From: Heloderma charlesbogerti
Taxonomy: Eukaryota > Chordata > Lepidosauria > Squamata > Helodermatidae
Assembly (NCBI GenBank): GCA_026122225.1
Contig: JANEZZ010002243.1
Coordinates: forward strand, 613,501 to 677,500
DNA: 64,000 nucleotides
Reading direction: 5' to 3'
Notes under the pieces: generated by a model
The model's input: the letters and a program-made list of their open reading frames with translations, nothing else
What the model was told of the DNA's origin: nothing
Database searches by the model: none
Part shown: piece after piece, positions 33,310-45,303 of the stretch
Numbering within the stretch: the first letter of the stretch is position 1
Layout: each line of letters starts with the position of its first letter
Position numbers and translations under genes: made by a program

Positions 33310-33895
33310 TTGAGCGTCGGTGTGATGTAGAGGTTAGCATGTGAGATTTAGACAGGGGAGATCTGGGTTCAAATTAAGGATGCTTGAAGAATTCAACCTC
33401 TGTGACTTCCGATACAACCTGAGCTGATCTGCACCTCCCAGACTAATGTGCGGATGGGAACATAGCTGTCCTTCTGATTTTGCACTTCTCCAAATTTTGT
33501 GACACAAAATATGTGTTTAAGGTGCATCCTTTAAGAGGAAATACGATATGCGTATCCTGTGCAAATTGAAATGCGAGTATTCTTGCCAATTTTTAGTTAA
33601 AAACAAACAAACAAACAAACAAAAACACAGATGGAGGTGGGAAAAAGATGGAATGGACTTAGGCATGAACACATGCAAAAGTTACATGGGCTGGCAAAAA
33701 CTGACCAGTCCATCACAAGGTCAAATCCCAGCTCAGCCATGAAACTTAGTGGGTGATTGTGGGCCAACCATGGTCTTTCAGCTTAGCCCACCTCACAGTG
33801 GGATAATAAAATGGGCTACCAGGTGGATACTGCCCTGAACTCCTTGGAGGAAAGCTGGGTTACAAAGGTGATTGATTGATTGATAAAATGCCTGT
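33310..33895 (+). mobile_element. Sauria-like tRNA-derived SINE split by a hAT MITE
   Basis: The tRNA-like head (GTAGAGGTTAGCATGTGAG, GGGTTCAAAT at 33365-33374) and body (CAGCTCAGCCATGAAACTTAGTGG to GCTGGGTTACAAAGGTGATTG) are parts of one SINE of the type at 38705-38900. They are separated by the 344-bp insertion at 33375-33718. Ends in a GATTGATTGAT repeat tail. Confidence 0.7.
33375..33718. mobile_element. hAT-like MITE in SINE B-box
   Basis: Flanked by GTTCAAAT (33367-33374) / GGTCAAAT (33719-33726), 7 of 8, and joining the SINE halves exactly. Termini TAAGGATG / CCATCACAA are degraded. An (AAAC)n run lies at about 33599-33625. Confidence 0.6.
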
Positions 33896-34440
33896 ACTAA
33901 CATTTTGTCTGAGAGAGATATTTTTGTAGAAAAAAACCTTCTGGCATTGAAGAACGGTGGATAGCAATGCCTTACAAGAAAAGTCTTACAAGAAAAGGGA
34001 AGAGCATTCTATTAAAAAGAAAGTGTTCCCGGGAAAAGTGAATGAATTATTCATAACATAATAACCCAGTTTGGGATAAGAACACCCTTTATGCTTCTGT
34101 TTTGTTTTTTTGTATGCAAAAGGAATATGCAGTGGTTTGCAAATTTAAGAGCTTGTCATGTAACGCATCACTTCATAGCTCTCTGAGTCCGAGATACCCA
34201 GGACCTAGACTATTTAGGGTTTGAAGGTCAAAAAACATCACATTGAATTAGGCTCGGAAACAAATTAGGAACCATTGTAGATGTTTCAGTACAAGATATC
34301 ACACAGGCTGAACTATGCTTGTCATCACATAGCCGCTGGCATTTTGTATCAGCTGAAGTTTCTGAGTCATCTTTAAGGACAGCACCACAGATTCCACTTT
34401 GACACTTCTTCCATCTTGTATCTATATCAAATTTTGATCT
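33896..34440. other. Anonymous AT-rich sequence
   Basis: No feature recognised. Confidence 0.35.
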
Positions 34441-34764
34441 TTGAGTTTTTGTTCTTTTCATATGAAAATTGCACACATTTTTTCAAATGTGTGCATCACT
34501 TGTGCACATCTTTAAAATGTGCACATTCTTCTCCCATTGATTAAAGCATGGTTGTGCACACTTTTTCAAAAGTACATTTTTTTAATGCACATTTTTCAAA
34601 TGTACACATGCTGTCAGATGTATTTTGGGGGTCCATGGGTCATACTGCGCACTCAGAAATCTACAGATTTTAACCACAGATTGTGTTTGAGTCTGTGATT
34701 GGAGGTGCAGACTTGGTAAGTCCTGATCAAAAATGAACTCAAAGGAATGTCTCATACAGCCCTA
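34441..34764. mobile_element. hAT MITE (AATGCACATTTTTCAAATG family)
   Basis: Tandem-like TGTGCACATTTTT / AAATGTGTGCAT units followed by GATTGTGTTTGAGTCTG; ends near CAGCCCTA. Related copies at 36618-36965, 38346-38690 and 39048-39448. Confidence 0.5.
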
Positions 34765-34995
34765 CCAAGAGGCCATGAATGACAGTCCTCAAGGAAACCA
34801 ATAAAACAACAGGCCTACACATAACACCATCAGGAGACTGCATAAAACCATCAGCAAAAACAGATGGGAACAAAGTTTCATTCTGCCTCCAGTAGACTAA
34901 AAATGTAGACTTCCTGACTTATCTTCAGTCCCATACTCTCACTTTGCTCCCATTGGGGCTTTTATCCATGTCCATAGGAGCAAATGGTTCTCTTA

Positions 34996-35085
34996 GACTG
35001 CAGTCCAATGCACACTTGTCTGGAATTAAGCCCCGCTGAACTCCATGGGATTTACTCCTGAATAGACATGCATAGGGTCACACTG
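34996..35085. mobile_element. 90-bp palindromic MITE with TTA duplication
   Basis: GACTGCAGTCCAATGCACAC...ATGCATAGGGTCACACTG with a central GAATTAAGCCCCGC..ATGGGATTTACTCC foldback, flanked by TTA (34993-34995 and 35086-35088). PIF/Harbinger-like target, superfamily uncertain. Confidence 0.5.
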
Positions 35086-35326
35086 TTAATTCCTGTGGGG
35101 TGGGGAAAAGCCCTGTGTAGGCTAAAACTGAGGGTGGGGTCCCAGAGATTTGTTTTGAGAATTCATGGTCCTTCCAAACACAAACACACTTCTGGTTGCA
35201 TGCAGCTTTCTTCATTTAGGCAGTATAATTTAGGGCAGACAACATTTTGTTGCGGCTATTGTTAAGTGACTGGGGGTCAGAATGCCTTGTTAATGTACTG
35301 CAAATCAACCAGACATCCACCAGTAG

Positions 35327-36075
35327 TAGGGATATATGAGAATTTTTGCTCACAAAACATGTGAGCATGCCCTGTCTGAAGCTGTGAACATGAGTGCGAG
35401 CAAATGTCCACTGAAAATATTCTCAAATGGTTGGACATGTGCTCACGTTCAGCAAAACAACTAGTTTGGTCTTACTGGTGATAATGAATATATATAACAA
35501 AATCTAATGATAAAGTTGTTTTTATCTGTGTAGTTTAAAAGCATACATCTAAACAATAAAAGACAATACCATAATATTGAACTGAAAAAAACCTAACCAC
35601 ACCAAAAGTAACCAATACCAAATGGACCAAACACGTTTTGACATGCAGTCTTCCTCAGTGGTCTAGTAGGACATGGTGTAGCATGTAAAAGGTATGCCAA
35701 AGAATGAACATGCATATGCATGCAAACACATTGTACACAACAATTACAGACATTAGAGGCTGCAGTAGTTAAACCATATTATAAGTCTTGCCAATCTCCT
35801 CTAGTCCACGTACCAGCCAAGGCATGCACATGTTATGATAGTAAATAAACTGCAAGGGGACCAACGGCTCCACTATAAACAACTGTTTTTAAGGATATGA
35901 AGAAACTGCAGTGTCATACAGACAGTTAACTGATTAAATAATAGGGGAGCTCTGAATGCTGACCGAACAGGGACCTTCAAGCTTTCCACTAGTGCTCATG
36001 TTTGTCTCATTCCAGATTCCCAGTTCAATTTGTGCAAATTTCCTAATTTGCACAAATTTTCTCAGAAGGTTACAG
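35327..36075. mobile_element. hAT-like MITE split by an unclassified insertion
   Basis: The left part (TAGGGATATATGAG, GTGAGCATGCCCTGTCTGAA) and right part (CAGTTCAATTTGTGCAAATTTCC) match consecutive parts of 26563-26845. About 530 bp near 35460-35995, bounded by ACTAGT-containing sequence, interrupts it. Confidence 0.5.
35622..35665 (-). other. Possible Penelope-type / hammerhead-like remnant
   Basis: On the minus strand CTGAGGAAGACTGCATG..CAAAACG resembles the CTGATGA...GAAAC core arrangement seen in terminal repeats of Penelope-like elements. The core is imperfect (CTGAGGA; CAAAA), so it is at best a decayed remnant. Confidence 0.25.
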
Positions 36076-36617
36076 TAGGTTACCTGTCAAAGTTACACTA
36101 ATTCTGAGATTATCCTTTGAGAACTACAGTGGTGTCCTTTGAAATGGGGAATGATATGGTTGGTTGTGAGTGTCATCAAATTGCCAACTATTTATGCCTA
36201 TTACCCAGTGGGTAGTGGCTGGTGGCTCCAATTTCAGTGGGGTGGTGATTCAAATCTGGGTTTCAGTCAGAACCAGCCAGAACTCTGAAGGAGGTATCTA
36301 AGATGCTGAACCTATTTTAGGAATAGGATTCAGCACTTTGGATAGCTCCTTTAGAGTTCTAGTTGGTTCTGACTGAAACCCAGATTGGGTTCACAGCTCC
36401 ACCAAAATCGGAGCCACCAGCCTCCACTGTTATCACCATTACGGTTAATTGTGATTTACTCAAATGCTGCCCTGCTAAAATCCAGTTGGGCAATACTTTT
36501 ATTAGAACCAAACAAAAATGTCACAAAATACTAGTGAGCAAGCTTATGAATTCTCTAAGACACTTCATCAGGCTGGATGTTAAGCAAAGTGCAGGGTGGG
36601 GGGCAGTGTTCAGGGGG
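36076..36617. other. Anonymous sequence with an inverted pair
   Basis: TCTGGGTTTCAGTCAGAACC (about 36256) and GGTTCTGACTGAAACCCAGA (about 36365) are perfect inverted copies about 90 bp apart, probably a small unclassified foldback repeat. No gene seen. Confidence 0.45.
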
Positions 36618-36965
36618 TAGGAATTGATCAGGAATGTATTTCAGTTTGTTTCTGACCAGCATTTTCACAGTTTGCACCTTGCAGAATAGAAGGCAGACCC
36701 AAATTCAACCTGTGATGGAAGTCTATGCATTCCCTAGATTGCAATGGGATTTGTGGAACAAAACAAATGCATTCAAGAAATGCACACATTTGAAAACTGT
36801 GCATTAAAAAAAGTGTTCTTTTGAAAAATGTTCACAAAAACACTTTTTGCAATGGGAGAAAAATGAATGCCTTTCAGAAATGCGCACAATGGATTTTGAA
36901 AAATGGCCATGAAAATGTTAAAAAGAAAAACCAAAGCTCGAGTTTTGCTGATTCACACGTCCCTA
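36618..36965. mobile_element. hAT MITE (AATGCACA family), opposite orientation
   Basis: Begins near TAGGAATTGATC, has GAAGGCAGACCCAAATTCAA and TGTGCATTAAAAAAAGTG units, and ends CACGTCCCTA. The duplication is not convincing. Confidence 0.5.
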
Positions 36966-37063
36966 GCTGGTGGAATGAAAAAAACTGACTTGACGTTGCA
37001 GCTACACAGTCTGCATTTGGTCACAGTCTTCAAGATGGAGCGTAGGAAGAAATAATAGGCTAA

Positions 37064-37518
37064 AGGTGCAATCCTATGGCCGCTAGACAGCAGCTAGACA
37101 GTCATAGGATTGTTCAGTTACTTTCCGGGAACCGACTTTGGAGCCCGCACTCTGAAAACCGGAAAACCGCCTCCCTCCTCCCTCCCCCACTGCCTCATTG
37201 GAGGTGCGGATCATCCCTGGGCTCCGCACTCAGAACAGCAGCATGGAGTGGGGCAAAACGGGGTGTTCCTGGGGCAGGGAGGGGTGAGGAGTGTGGAAGT
37301 GCCAATACAACACTCCCTATGCATCATCAGGCCTCCCCCTCACCCCGCTCCAAGGTCCTGTGGCTAGACAGCGAGCATCAGTAATCTATCCATGAATGCA
37401 GGGCAGCCAGAGTGTAGAGGAGACAACTCCGTCCATACTCTACCTGCCCTGCCTGCATTGGATAGCTGGTCACCTCCGAGTTTGGAGGTGGCTGCCTATC
37501 CCGATAGGATTGCTCCCT
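37064..37518. mobile_element. TTA-type inverted-repeat element (copy 1)
   Basis: Inverted ends AGGTGCAATCCTATGG / AGGGAGCAATCCTATCGG, flanked by TAA / TAG. The interior CTAGACAGCAGCTAGACAG matches the TTA-flanked element at 59492-59939 in the other orientation. PIF/Harbinger-like by target only. A GC-rich frame inside has no recognised domain. Confidence 0.55.
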
Positions 37519-38345
37519 TAGTCTGCAATTCTATTCCCACTTATGGGAATTAGTGGGAATAGAATTTGGGAATAGAATAAGTGGGAATACAACTTGGGAA
37601 TAAGTTCCATTAAACTCAATGGGACTTACTTCTGAGCATAACCTCTATGTACAATGCAGGTCTCAGGTTGCACCTAGGACTGCTGGGACAAAGAAACATG
37701 CAACAGCTGATCACCCATTTAAAAATAAAAATAAAAAAATCATTCTTTAGCCTTAAGTGAAATACTAAGGCACCTTCTTCAGCAGAGAACAGAAGTAAGG
37801 GCAAGCAGAAGGAAAGAGAAACATGGTAGGTGTTGTTGTTGTTGTTGTTGAAAAGCTGGAGATTAATTTTAGGTGGTGTGCTAGTTAAAATAAGTCAATA
37901 GAAGCCACACTGAGTAACATTATCTAATGGATGGAGGAAATATAACCTTCAAAAAGTACAGTCCCATCTTCAGATGGTACAAAACCATCCTCCCCCCCCC
38001 CCGTTTTAGGAAGATTCCAGTTCCAGGCAACTGCCCCTTTACACATTTTTTTTGCATGGATCATGTCTTACCTCTCTTGGCCTTTATTATGAACTGTGCC
38101 TTAATTAAGGAATGTAGTTAGTCAAGGAAAGAAGGAATGGAGAATGCATTACATTCTCCATGAATTTGCTAATTTGAATCTCAGAAGATGGTGAATTACA
38201 GTCAGGGACAGAAATATTGGAACAAGGATAACGGTTTTGGCAGTTGGCCTCTGTACACCACCACACTGAAGTTGAAAGGAAACACACCCAGATGGGAGCG
38301 AAGTCAGGACTTTCAGCTGTAATTCAAGGGGTTGGACAAAAGTGG
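37519..38345. other. Anonymous sequence with a short MITE core and (GTT)n
   Basis: A CCCATTGAA-family foldback (AGTTCCATTAAACTCAATGGGACTTACTTCTGAG) near 37600-37640 and (GTT)n at 37831-37850. No gene recognised. Confidence 0.4.
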
Positions 38346-38690
38346 GGCACTGTGTAAATCAGGAAACTCGAGCTTTGGCTTTGCTTTGCTTTTCACACAA
38401 ACACTTGTGCACATTTTCATGCCCATTTTCCAAGATATATATGCCTCCATTATGCACATTTCTGAAATACATGCATTCTTCTCCCATTGCTAAAAGTGTG
38501 TTTGTGCACATTTTTCAAAATAACTCTTTTTAATGCACATTTTTCAAATGTGTGCATTTCTTGAAAGCATTTGTTTTGCTCTGCGAATCCCATTGCAAGT
38601 TTGGAAATGTATAGGCTTCCATCACTGATTGCATTTGGGTCTGCCTTCCACTCTGGGAAACTGGAAACAGAGAATAAGACCTCATCCCAA
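38346..38690. mobile_element. hAT MITE (AATGCACA family)
   Basis: CTCGAGCTTTGGCTTTG, TGTGCACATTTTCATG, TTTAATGCACATTTTTC and TTGGGTCTGCCTTCCACTC are shared with 36618-36965 in opposite orientation. Ends approximate. Confidence 0.5.
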
Positions 38691-38704
38691 ACTATCTATA
38701 TCCA

Positions 38705-38900
38705 GTGTGCTGTAGAGATTAGAGTGTTGGACTAGGAAGGGGGAGTTCCTGCTTCAAATCCCCATTTGGCATGAAACTCACTGATTCTCAGCCTAATCTA
38801 CCTCACAGGGTTGTTGTGAGGATAAATTGGAGAGGAGGAGTGACATGTGTGCCACCTTGGGACAATCCCAGGGGATTGTCATAAAACTTTGCAAAAGTTT
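38705..38900 (+). mobile_element. Sauria-like tRNA-derived SINE
   Basis: A-box region GTAGAGATTAGAGTGTTGG, B-box-like GCTTCAAATCCCC, then CATGAAACTCACTGATTCTC and CTACCTCACAGGGTTGTTGT body typical of squamate SINEs. Not a tRNA gene: no cloverleaf 3' half. Confidence 0.75.
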
Positions 38901-38961
38901 TTGCAATCTTCTGGGATTTAAACTTGTCCACTTGCTGTTTACTCATCATCATAATCCATAG

Positions 38962-38965
38962 TATA

Positions 38966-39015
<50 letters not shown>
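38962..39015. repeat. (TA)n microsatellite
   Basis: About 54 bp of alternating TA with one GTGTA interruption. Confidence 0.95.
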
Positions 39016-39020
<5 letters not shown>

Positions 39021-39047
39021 CTTGACATGTTCAGCACATTTCACATA

Positions 39048-39448
39048 TAGAAATTTGTTTCAGTTTGTGTTTGACCAGACGTGATCCAATTTGCATCTCC
39101 CAGAACTGAATGCAGACCAACATGCAATCTGTGGTCTGATACTGTAGCTATCTGTTTCCGAGCTTGCAATTTGATATGCCCAGTGACAAAAATGCATTTT
39201 TAAAAATGCATACATTTGAAGAGTGTGCAAAAACATGCTGTACTGGGAGAAAAAAGGCATAGATTTCAAACATTCACCCAACTGATAAGTACATTTGGAG
39301 AAAAAATGCACATGAAAATGCACACAAATGTTCATGCAAAATGCAAACAACAATAGCAACCCCAAACAAAGCTCACAATCTAATATCCACACAAATCGGA
39401 ATGAGACAACCTTGATGAGCTTGTGTTTTGCCGATTCGCACATCCCTA
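39048..39448. mobile_element. hAT MITE (AATGCACA family), complete
   Basis: 401 bp with perfect 8-bp duplication TTCACATA (39040-39047 and 39449-39456) and right end CACATCCCTA; left end TAGAAATTTG has decayed. This copy fixes the family as hAT-type. Confidence 0.78.
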
Positions 39449-39689
39449 TTCACATAGTAAACCCTTAAAAGAAGGGTAGGAAAATTTTGGCTGAAGATGG
39501 CAGTTGGAGTTCAGCAACATTGGGAGGGTCTCATGTTCAAGACCCCTGCCTTAGAACAATATTGTAAGTTAGAACAGTTCATTATCCTCATATGAAAGAC
39601 TGAGGATTGCTTAAAGAGATTTCTTGGTGAGTCCATGGCTACGGTGAAACCTAAAGCAGGGATACACAACACCCTACTAACACCTCACT

Positions 39690-39800
39690 AGGGTATTTGT
39701 TTTATTCTGCCCTTCCTCCAAAGGAGCTCAAGGCAACATACGTGATTCTCATCACCCCTTTTATCCTCACAACAATCCTGTGAGGTAGGTTAAGCCATTT
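39690..39800 (-). mobile_element. Sauria-like SINE 3' part, reverse
   Basis: CTCAAGGCAACATACGTGAT and TCCTCACAACAATCCTGTG are the reverse complement of the body seen at 38705-38900. Head missing. Confidence 0.7.
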
Positions 39801-40057
39801 ACGGCTGTAATTTTGCATATATCGGCCATTCATGACACCATTTTGCATAAGGATAGATGTGCGCATATTCACAATCGCCATTTCCTTTTGCAAAATGCTG
39901 CTTGCAGCGCTGGCAGTGCTTGAGGCTGGGTCCAGGGTGAGCAGGGGCAGCTCAGTGAGGGGGCAGGGGGAGCTCATGCGTGGGTCTGGGGGTTCATGAG
40001 CTGTGTCAGAGGCTTGGCAGGTGCCTGGAGGACCTGAGCTATGGGGCATCTGTCCAT
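39801..40057. mobile_element. Partial hAT element (GCATATGCAAAT subtype)
   Basis: TTTTGCATATATCGGCCATT...CATAAGGATAGATGTGCGC resembles 5328-5687. It ends CTGTCCATCCCA; the left end is not resolved. Confidence 0.45.
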
Positions 40058-40059
40058 CC

Positions 40060-40275
40060 CAACCTGGGAGTAAGCTCCACTGAAAACAATGGGACTGACT
40101 TCTGAATAGGCATGTAAGTTTTCAGTATTAGAGAAATGAAGCTGTAATCACAGCCTTCCCTACCTGGTGCCTTCCAGAAGTTTTGGACTACAACTCCCAT
40201 CATTCTGGAGCATTCTTCTGGGGCTGATGAAATGTGCAAAACATCTGGAGGGCACCAGGTTTGAAAAGGCTATGG
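40060..40275. repeat. Two adjacent palindromic MITEs
   Basis: 40060-40118 carries a CCCATTGAA-family core (AGCTCCACTG..CAATGGGACT). 40148-40275 is a foldback with arms CCTACCTGGTGCCTTCCAGA / ATCTGGAGGGCACCAGG around ACTACAACTCCCATCAT. Confidence 0.6.
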
Positions 40276-43200
40276 TAGTATATCTATCTACATTCTACTA
40301 TAAAGGTATCTTTGATACATCAGGGAAATGGAGCTATATTATCATTTACCCCCCCCACACACACATTCAATATGGTAAAGTAAACATATTCATTCTGAGG
40401 CACTCTTGTGGAGGCATCTTAACATCATATATTTCCCATCAGGTCTATGGGGAAAACTAAGTTGTTCCCCAAAGCTCCCAACGAAGATTAAATGTCCATT
40501 TTTGACTCACTTTAGGAAGCAATAGAGACAGAAAAAAACTTGACAGCTGGTGGGTAGAAATAGAGAACCATTAATAGAAATGAACCAGCAATGGAGGTCA
40601 TTGCAGGAAGCCAGGACATGCTCATTATGGAAATGCTGAAAGAGATTTAAAAGTTGGGGGGGGGGGATTGACTGGGGAGGTTTTTTTAAAAAATGTTTTA
40701 ACGTATCTGAGAGCTGGAATACCTGCTAGTTTCATGGATGAAAACTTGGGGAGTGTTACAGTGAAGTAGTTGTGAAAAATAATGGGTGTAGGGGGGACCC
40801 CTATTATTAACTATTGCTGTGCTGACTCCTCTCCTGGTCTTTTGTAGTTTCTTCAGTTCCCTGTGAAACAGGCAGTTGTTTTTCTGCCTCCCTTGCAGGG
40901 ATTGTGGGAATTTTGGAGAACATCTCTGTGTGCTGGGCTCCAGGGTTTACCTTGCTATAAGAAGGTGGCCTGAGGTGTCTGTGCATCTGCTCTTTATTGC
41001 TTGCTTGTTGATGAAATGAAACAACAACGACAACAACAGCCTCACTCAACTTCCTTGCAGTCAGTAGGCAGCAGCACTGGAAAGCCCCCAAAGAGGAAGT
41101 CCTGGTTAAGTCATCTAGCCTAAGGGGCTTTCCATGAAGCACAAGCAGCTGGGCAGGCTGCAAAAGCACAGGAGAATGGGAATTAACTTGAAAAACAAAG
41201 AGCACAGGCACACATACCTGGGCCACCTCATGACAGTAAGATAAGCCAAGGAAGCCCTCCATACTGAGAAATTCCTCCAAAATTCCCACCCTTTCCCTCC
41301 AGTTTTGGGCATAATTTCTTTTTGCCCCTCCCCACAACTAAAGGTAGAAAATAAATTAGGTTGAAAAATTCAGCACAGCACTATGATGAAGTTCTCAAAT
41401 TTCCTGGTGAACCATCAAGGGTTGGGTAATCTAGTGATGAGAGATGAAGTGATGTACACACATCCTTTGAAAATTAATCTGTGATGGTTCATTCACACAT
41501 GCAAGTAATCTCTCAATGAATTAATGTCAGAACCGGCTCTATTGTGACCCCCTACCATCCAAACCATGATGATGTCTTGGAGCATTTACCCATGGAAGTG
41601 AGGTTGGTCAGAGGAAGTGCTGGTAAATTAAGACTAGCATTTGAGGGAAGGGAAGGGAAGGGAAGGGAAAAGATTTTCAGAGGGTTCCCAGCTTTGTTTT
41701 CTTTGACTCCGTGATACTATCCATGTGCTTCCCGAATTTATTATACTTGAGGCACAGTATAATAAAATATTGACTTTGAGAGTATGGTATGGTTACCCCT
41801 ATGTTTCTACAGGTGTCACTAAAGTGAGCACTGCTTCAGAAAGGAAGTGGCACTGACTCATGCAGAGGTACAACTCCAGGGAAAGATAACTGAGAGCAAG
41901 ACTAATTCTAATGTGTCGCTCTTTATCAGGAGTTTGAATGATCCATACCTAGTGCAGAGACATGACAGAATTACCTGCCCTAGCACAGGCTGATAGGAAG
42001 GAAGGAAGGAAGGACCAGGGAATCAAACAATTTCTCATGGTACACTGCCAAGTCTCTCATGATGAACTGGTGTGTTCCGGCATACAGTATGGAAATTGCT
42101 GAATTGAGCTGAGGGCTACAAGGAGCAGGGTTGTTCTGGTAGTTGTACCATTTTAATGGACCTTTCCCTTCCTAGAAAGGGAAAGTTCCATTAAAAGCTT
42201 TCCTAGGAAAGCTCAACCATCTAGCTGCTTCTTAGAATTTTGTACCTTGGTCAAGATTTCTGTTCCAGAGAACCTTTAAGGCAGCAGGATTGTTCCTTTC
42301 GCCTCTTTTTTAAATTTTATTTAATCTAGTTTTATCCTGGCTATTTGTTAGTTGAGGAGCAGTTGCTAAGATTTGTGGGTTCCATGGGATATTTGTGGTA
42401 TGATATTGGGGCATGGTCTGATATCTTGAGCATGTGTTCAATGGCTCAGAATGACCGTGATGCTGGGATGGCCATGAGGGCAGGCGGGGAACAATTAAAA
42501 TGACTCCAACCATTTTCCAGAAAATTGGCAATATCTCCCTCATTTGTGACTGTACAGTAACCATTCATAACTCAAATTAATCATCATTTTATGCTCTGTA
42601 GCTTTGGTCTTGTTTCAGAGGGATAAGTATGGTTGTTAAACTGCTAAGTGCCAAACAGGGCAAACCCATATTTCTGCAGTGTTACTTTCTAAACAGCACC
42701 TCAGCAATGGCCTTAACCAAGTTTGACAAGAAAAAACAAGCCTGGGAATGTGGCCCCCTGCAGAATTTCTCCAGGAAAAGCTTTTTTTGTCCCCATATTT
42801 CTGAAGAGAACCAGGACAGGATTTCTTTTTCCCCAGAAGAGACTGCATCTACTGCTGTAAGAGCAGCTTCATCTTCCCTAAATATCCCAAATCAAATTCC
42901 TTCGTAGATAGATTTAATCAAAATGCGCACTATAAGAATAATAATTATTTATTGATATAAATGATACACACTGTGTTATAGATCATCCAAGCTTTCATGA
43001 CTGGATGTCAGCTATACTCTGGGTATTATATGCCAATAGAAATAGAGAGTGGTTCCAGATGAGGAGTCTGTTGTACGATCACCCAGCCTCATTCACAGTC
43101 CAGCAGATAAAACCTAAGTTAAAAGCACAATACATTAACATTAACCAACTGCCGAGCGGAATAACTATGCATTTAAAAGCTAGCAAGAGGAGTAATATGC

Positions 43201-43522
43201 ACTTCCTGGGAAAGGTCTTTCAAGGATATGGAGCCATGACAGAAAAGGCCCTGTCCCTGATACTTGCCAATCACATGGCTTTCACTGGTGGGCCAGAGAG
43301 TTGTTAGTGTTCAAGAAGCATGAGATTGTGTCATTCATATGATGTCTCAAAACAATGATGACAACACTGAGATGAATGTGAGGTGTTTGCATGTTGCAGC
43401 ATGTGATCTTCAGAGATCTCTTTATAAGGCAGCAGATCAAAGATATATCCCTTCCCCTCTTTCTGCATTGGTTAGAGACATCTGATAAATTAATTTCATT
43501 TCTCCTCTCTTAGACAGTGTTG
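40276..43522. other. Long anonymous stretch, no gene recognised
   Basis: Contains (GGGAA)n at about 41645-41669 and a short GGAA run near 42000. The longest frame (40807-41337, minus, 176 residues) has no recognisable domain, no start or splice context and includes a V-run from CAACAACGACAACAAC repeats, so it is not called. No transposon family recognised either. Confidence 0.4.
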
Positions 43523-43530
43523 GGGATGTC

Positions 43531-43733
43531 TGGGGATGCACGACACTAGGAATTCCATTCTGTTTAAACCAATGGGAATTCCACAGTGTGTCTGTTCCAA
43601 TAAGCAGCAGTGGACTGTAGCAGAAGCTTTTCTCCCCCCCCCCATTCCAGAAATGGGGAGGGGGGTTTCCACATTGTACTTTGCACATTTTTTAAAAAAA
43701 AAATTGGGATCTTGAAATTTGTGCAAATTTTGC

Positions 43734-43804
<71 letters not shown>

Positions 43805-44396
43805 TATATATATGCAATCTATAAGTCCACCTGTCCACTAAGTAACCGTGCACAGGCATATTCCCCTATTGTCAGTATCCTAGTCAGTTTCATCCTCTCC
43901 ACACACTACTTTGTTTAGCCCAGCAGAGCCCTATTTCCTACTTGACAAAGAACTTGTCAATTTTGTCCTCCGCTGCACTTACCTAGTGAAGGGGGGAAGG
44001 GGATTGACAAGTTATTTGAAAGGTAGCGAATATGGCTCTGCTGGCCTAAAAAAAGTAGTGTGGGGGGAGGATGAAACTGACAAGGAAACTGAGAGGGGGT
44101 ATGCCTCTGTGGAGCTACATAGCAGACAGGTAGACTTGCGATCGTGTGCACTTGTGCAAGACCACCATTTTTTAAAAAACAAAACACTATTAGCACAAAT
44201 GTCAAGATTCCCCCCTCCCCCGCCAGTTGAACAAATTGCCCCCTTTTTTTAAAAAAAGCCTGGAATCTGCATGTTGCCTTGACTTACTACAGATCAAGTC
44301 AACATCAGTGGGGGGAAACGGAACAAAATTTGCAGGGCCAAACTGGAAAAATCCATCAGGTTTTCACCCCCCAAATGGAATTCACATACATCCCTA
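43531..44396. mobile_element. hAT element with internal microsatellites
   Basis: TGGGGATGCACGAC...CATCCCTA, duplication GGGATGTC (43523-43530) / GGGATGTT (44397-44404), 7 of 8. Contains (GT)n-(TA)n-(CATA)n-(TA)n at 43733-43813. Non-coding. Confidence 0.65.
43733..43813. repeat. Compound (GT)n(TA)n(CATA)n microsatellite
   Basis: Runs of GT, TA, CATA and TA follow one another without other sequence. Confidence 0.95.
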
Positions 44397-44517
44397 GGGA
44401 TGTTAGACACTGGTTAATAAAACCTGGTTGGGCTTCTAAGAAGGATTTAGTAACTGGAAAATTATTTGAGGTACATGGTTTGGGAAACATTCCTTTTGAT
44501 ATGTTTTGATATGATAT

Positions 44518-45131
44518 GTGTATATGATATGTGTATATTCTCCAATCAAGGAGAAGACGAGGATGAAACTTTTGAAAATAGCCTATGTTTTAAGGAAGCA
44601 TGATGTAGTAGTAATGGGGGACTTCAATTTCCCCGATATTTGCTGGGAGACAAATTCTGCAAAACATGGCCCCTCCAGGAAATTCCTGACTTGTGTGTGG
44701 CGGATAGCTCCCTCCTACAGAAAGTAGAGGAAAGAACTAGAGGATCAGCTATCCTTGACTTGATCCTAACCAACAGAGATGACTTAATGGATAAAGTATC
44801 AGTTACAGGAACTATGTGGGAAAGCAACCATGTTGTACTTGAGTTCTTGGTTCTAAGGGAAGCAAAAGCCAAGTGTAGTCAAACGCGTACCCTGGATTTT
44901 AGGAAAGCTGATTTTAATAAACTCAGAACAATGATCAGTAAGGTCCCATCACAAACGACTCTAATGAGAAAAGGAGTCCAAGATGGGTGGGAGCTTTTAA
45001 AAAAGGAAACTCTCAAGACACAATTACAAACAATTCCAACAAGAAGAAAAAGTGGAAGACAAAAGAAGAAGCCAACGTGGCTTCACAGAAAGCTTAGAGA
45101 TGACCTGAAAACAAAAAAAGGACACATATAG
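44518..45131 (+). pseudogene. CR1 endonuclease fragment
   Basis: One frame gives [15 protein letters not shown] (endonuclease GDFN motif). After a frame shift comes the next part: SAILDLILTNRDDL, SNHVVLEFLVL (SNH in the SDH position) and LDFRKADFNKLR. The protein is frameshifted and 5'-truncated. Confidence 0.85.
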
Positions 45132-45303
45132 GAAGTTGAGAGAAGGCCAAGTAACAAAGGAAGAGTACTGGAAGGTAGCACAGAATTGTAAGGATGGCAT
45201 CAGAAAGGCTAAAGCTGAGGACGAGCTGAGGTTAGCAAGGGATGCTAAAAATAACAAAAAGGCTTTCTTCAGCTACGTGCATAGTAAAAGGTAGAGGAAA
45301 GAA

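Noticed and set aside
40807..41337. 176-residue minus-strand frame outside recognised repeats
   Set aside because: No domain or signal, contains a poly-V run from a CAA-type repeat, no splice or start context supporting a gene.
43005..43307. 100-residue plus-strand frame
   Set aside because: No domain recognised and no supporting gene structure nearby.
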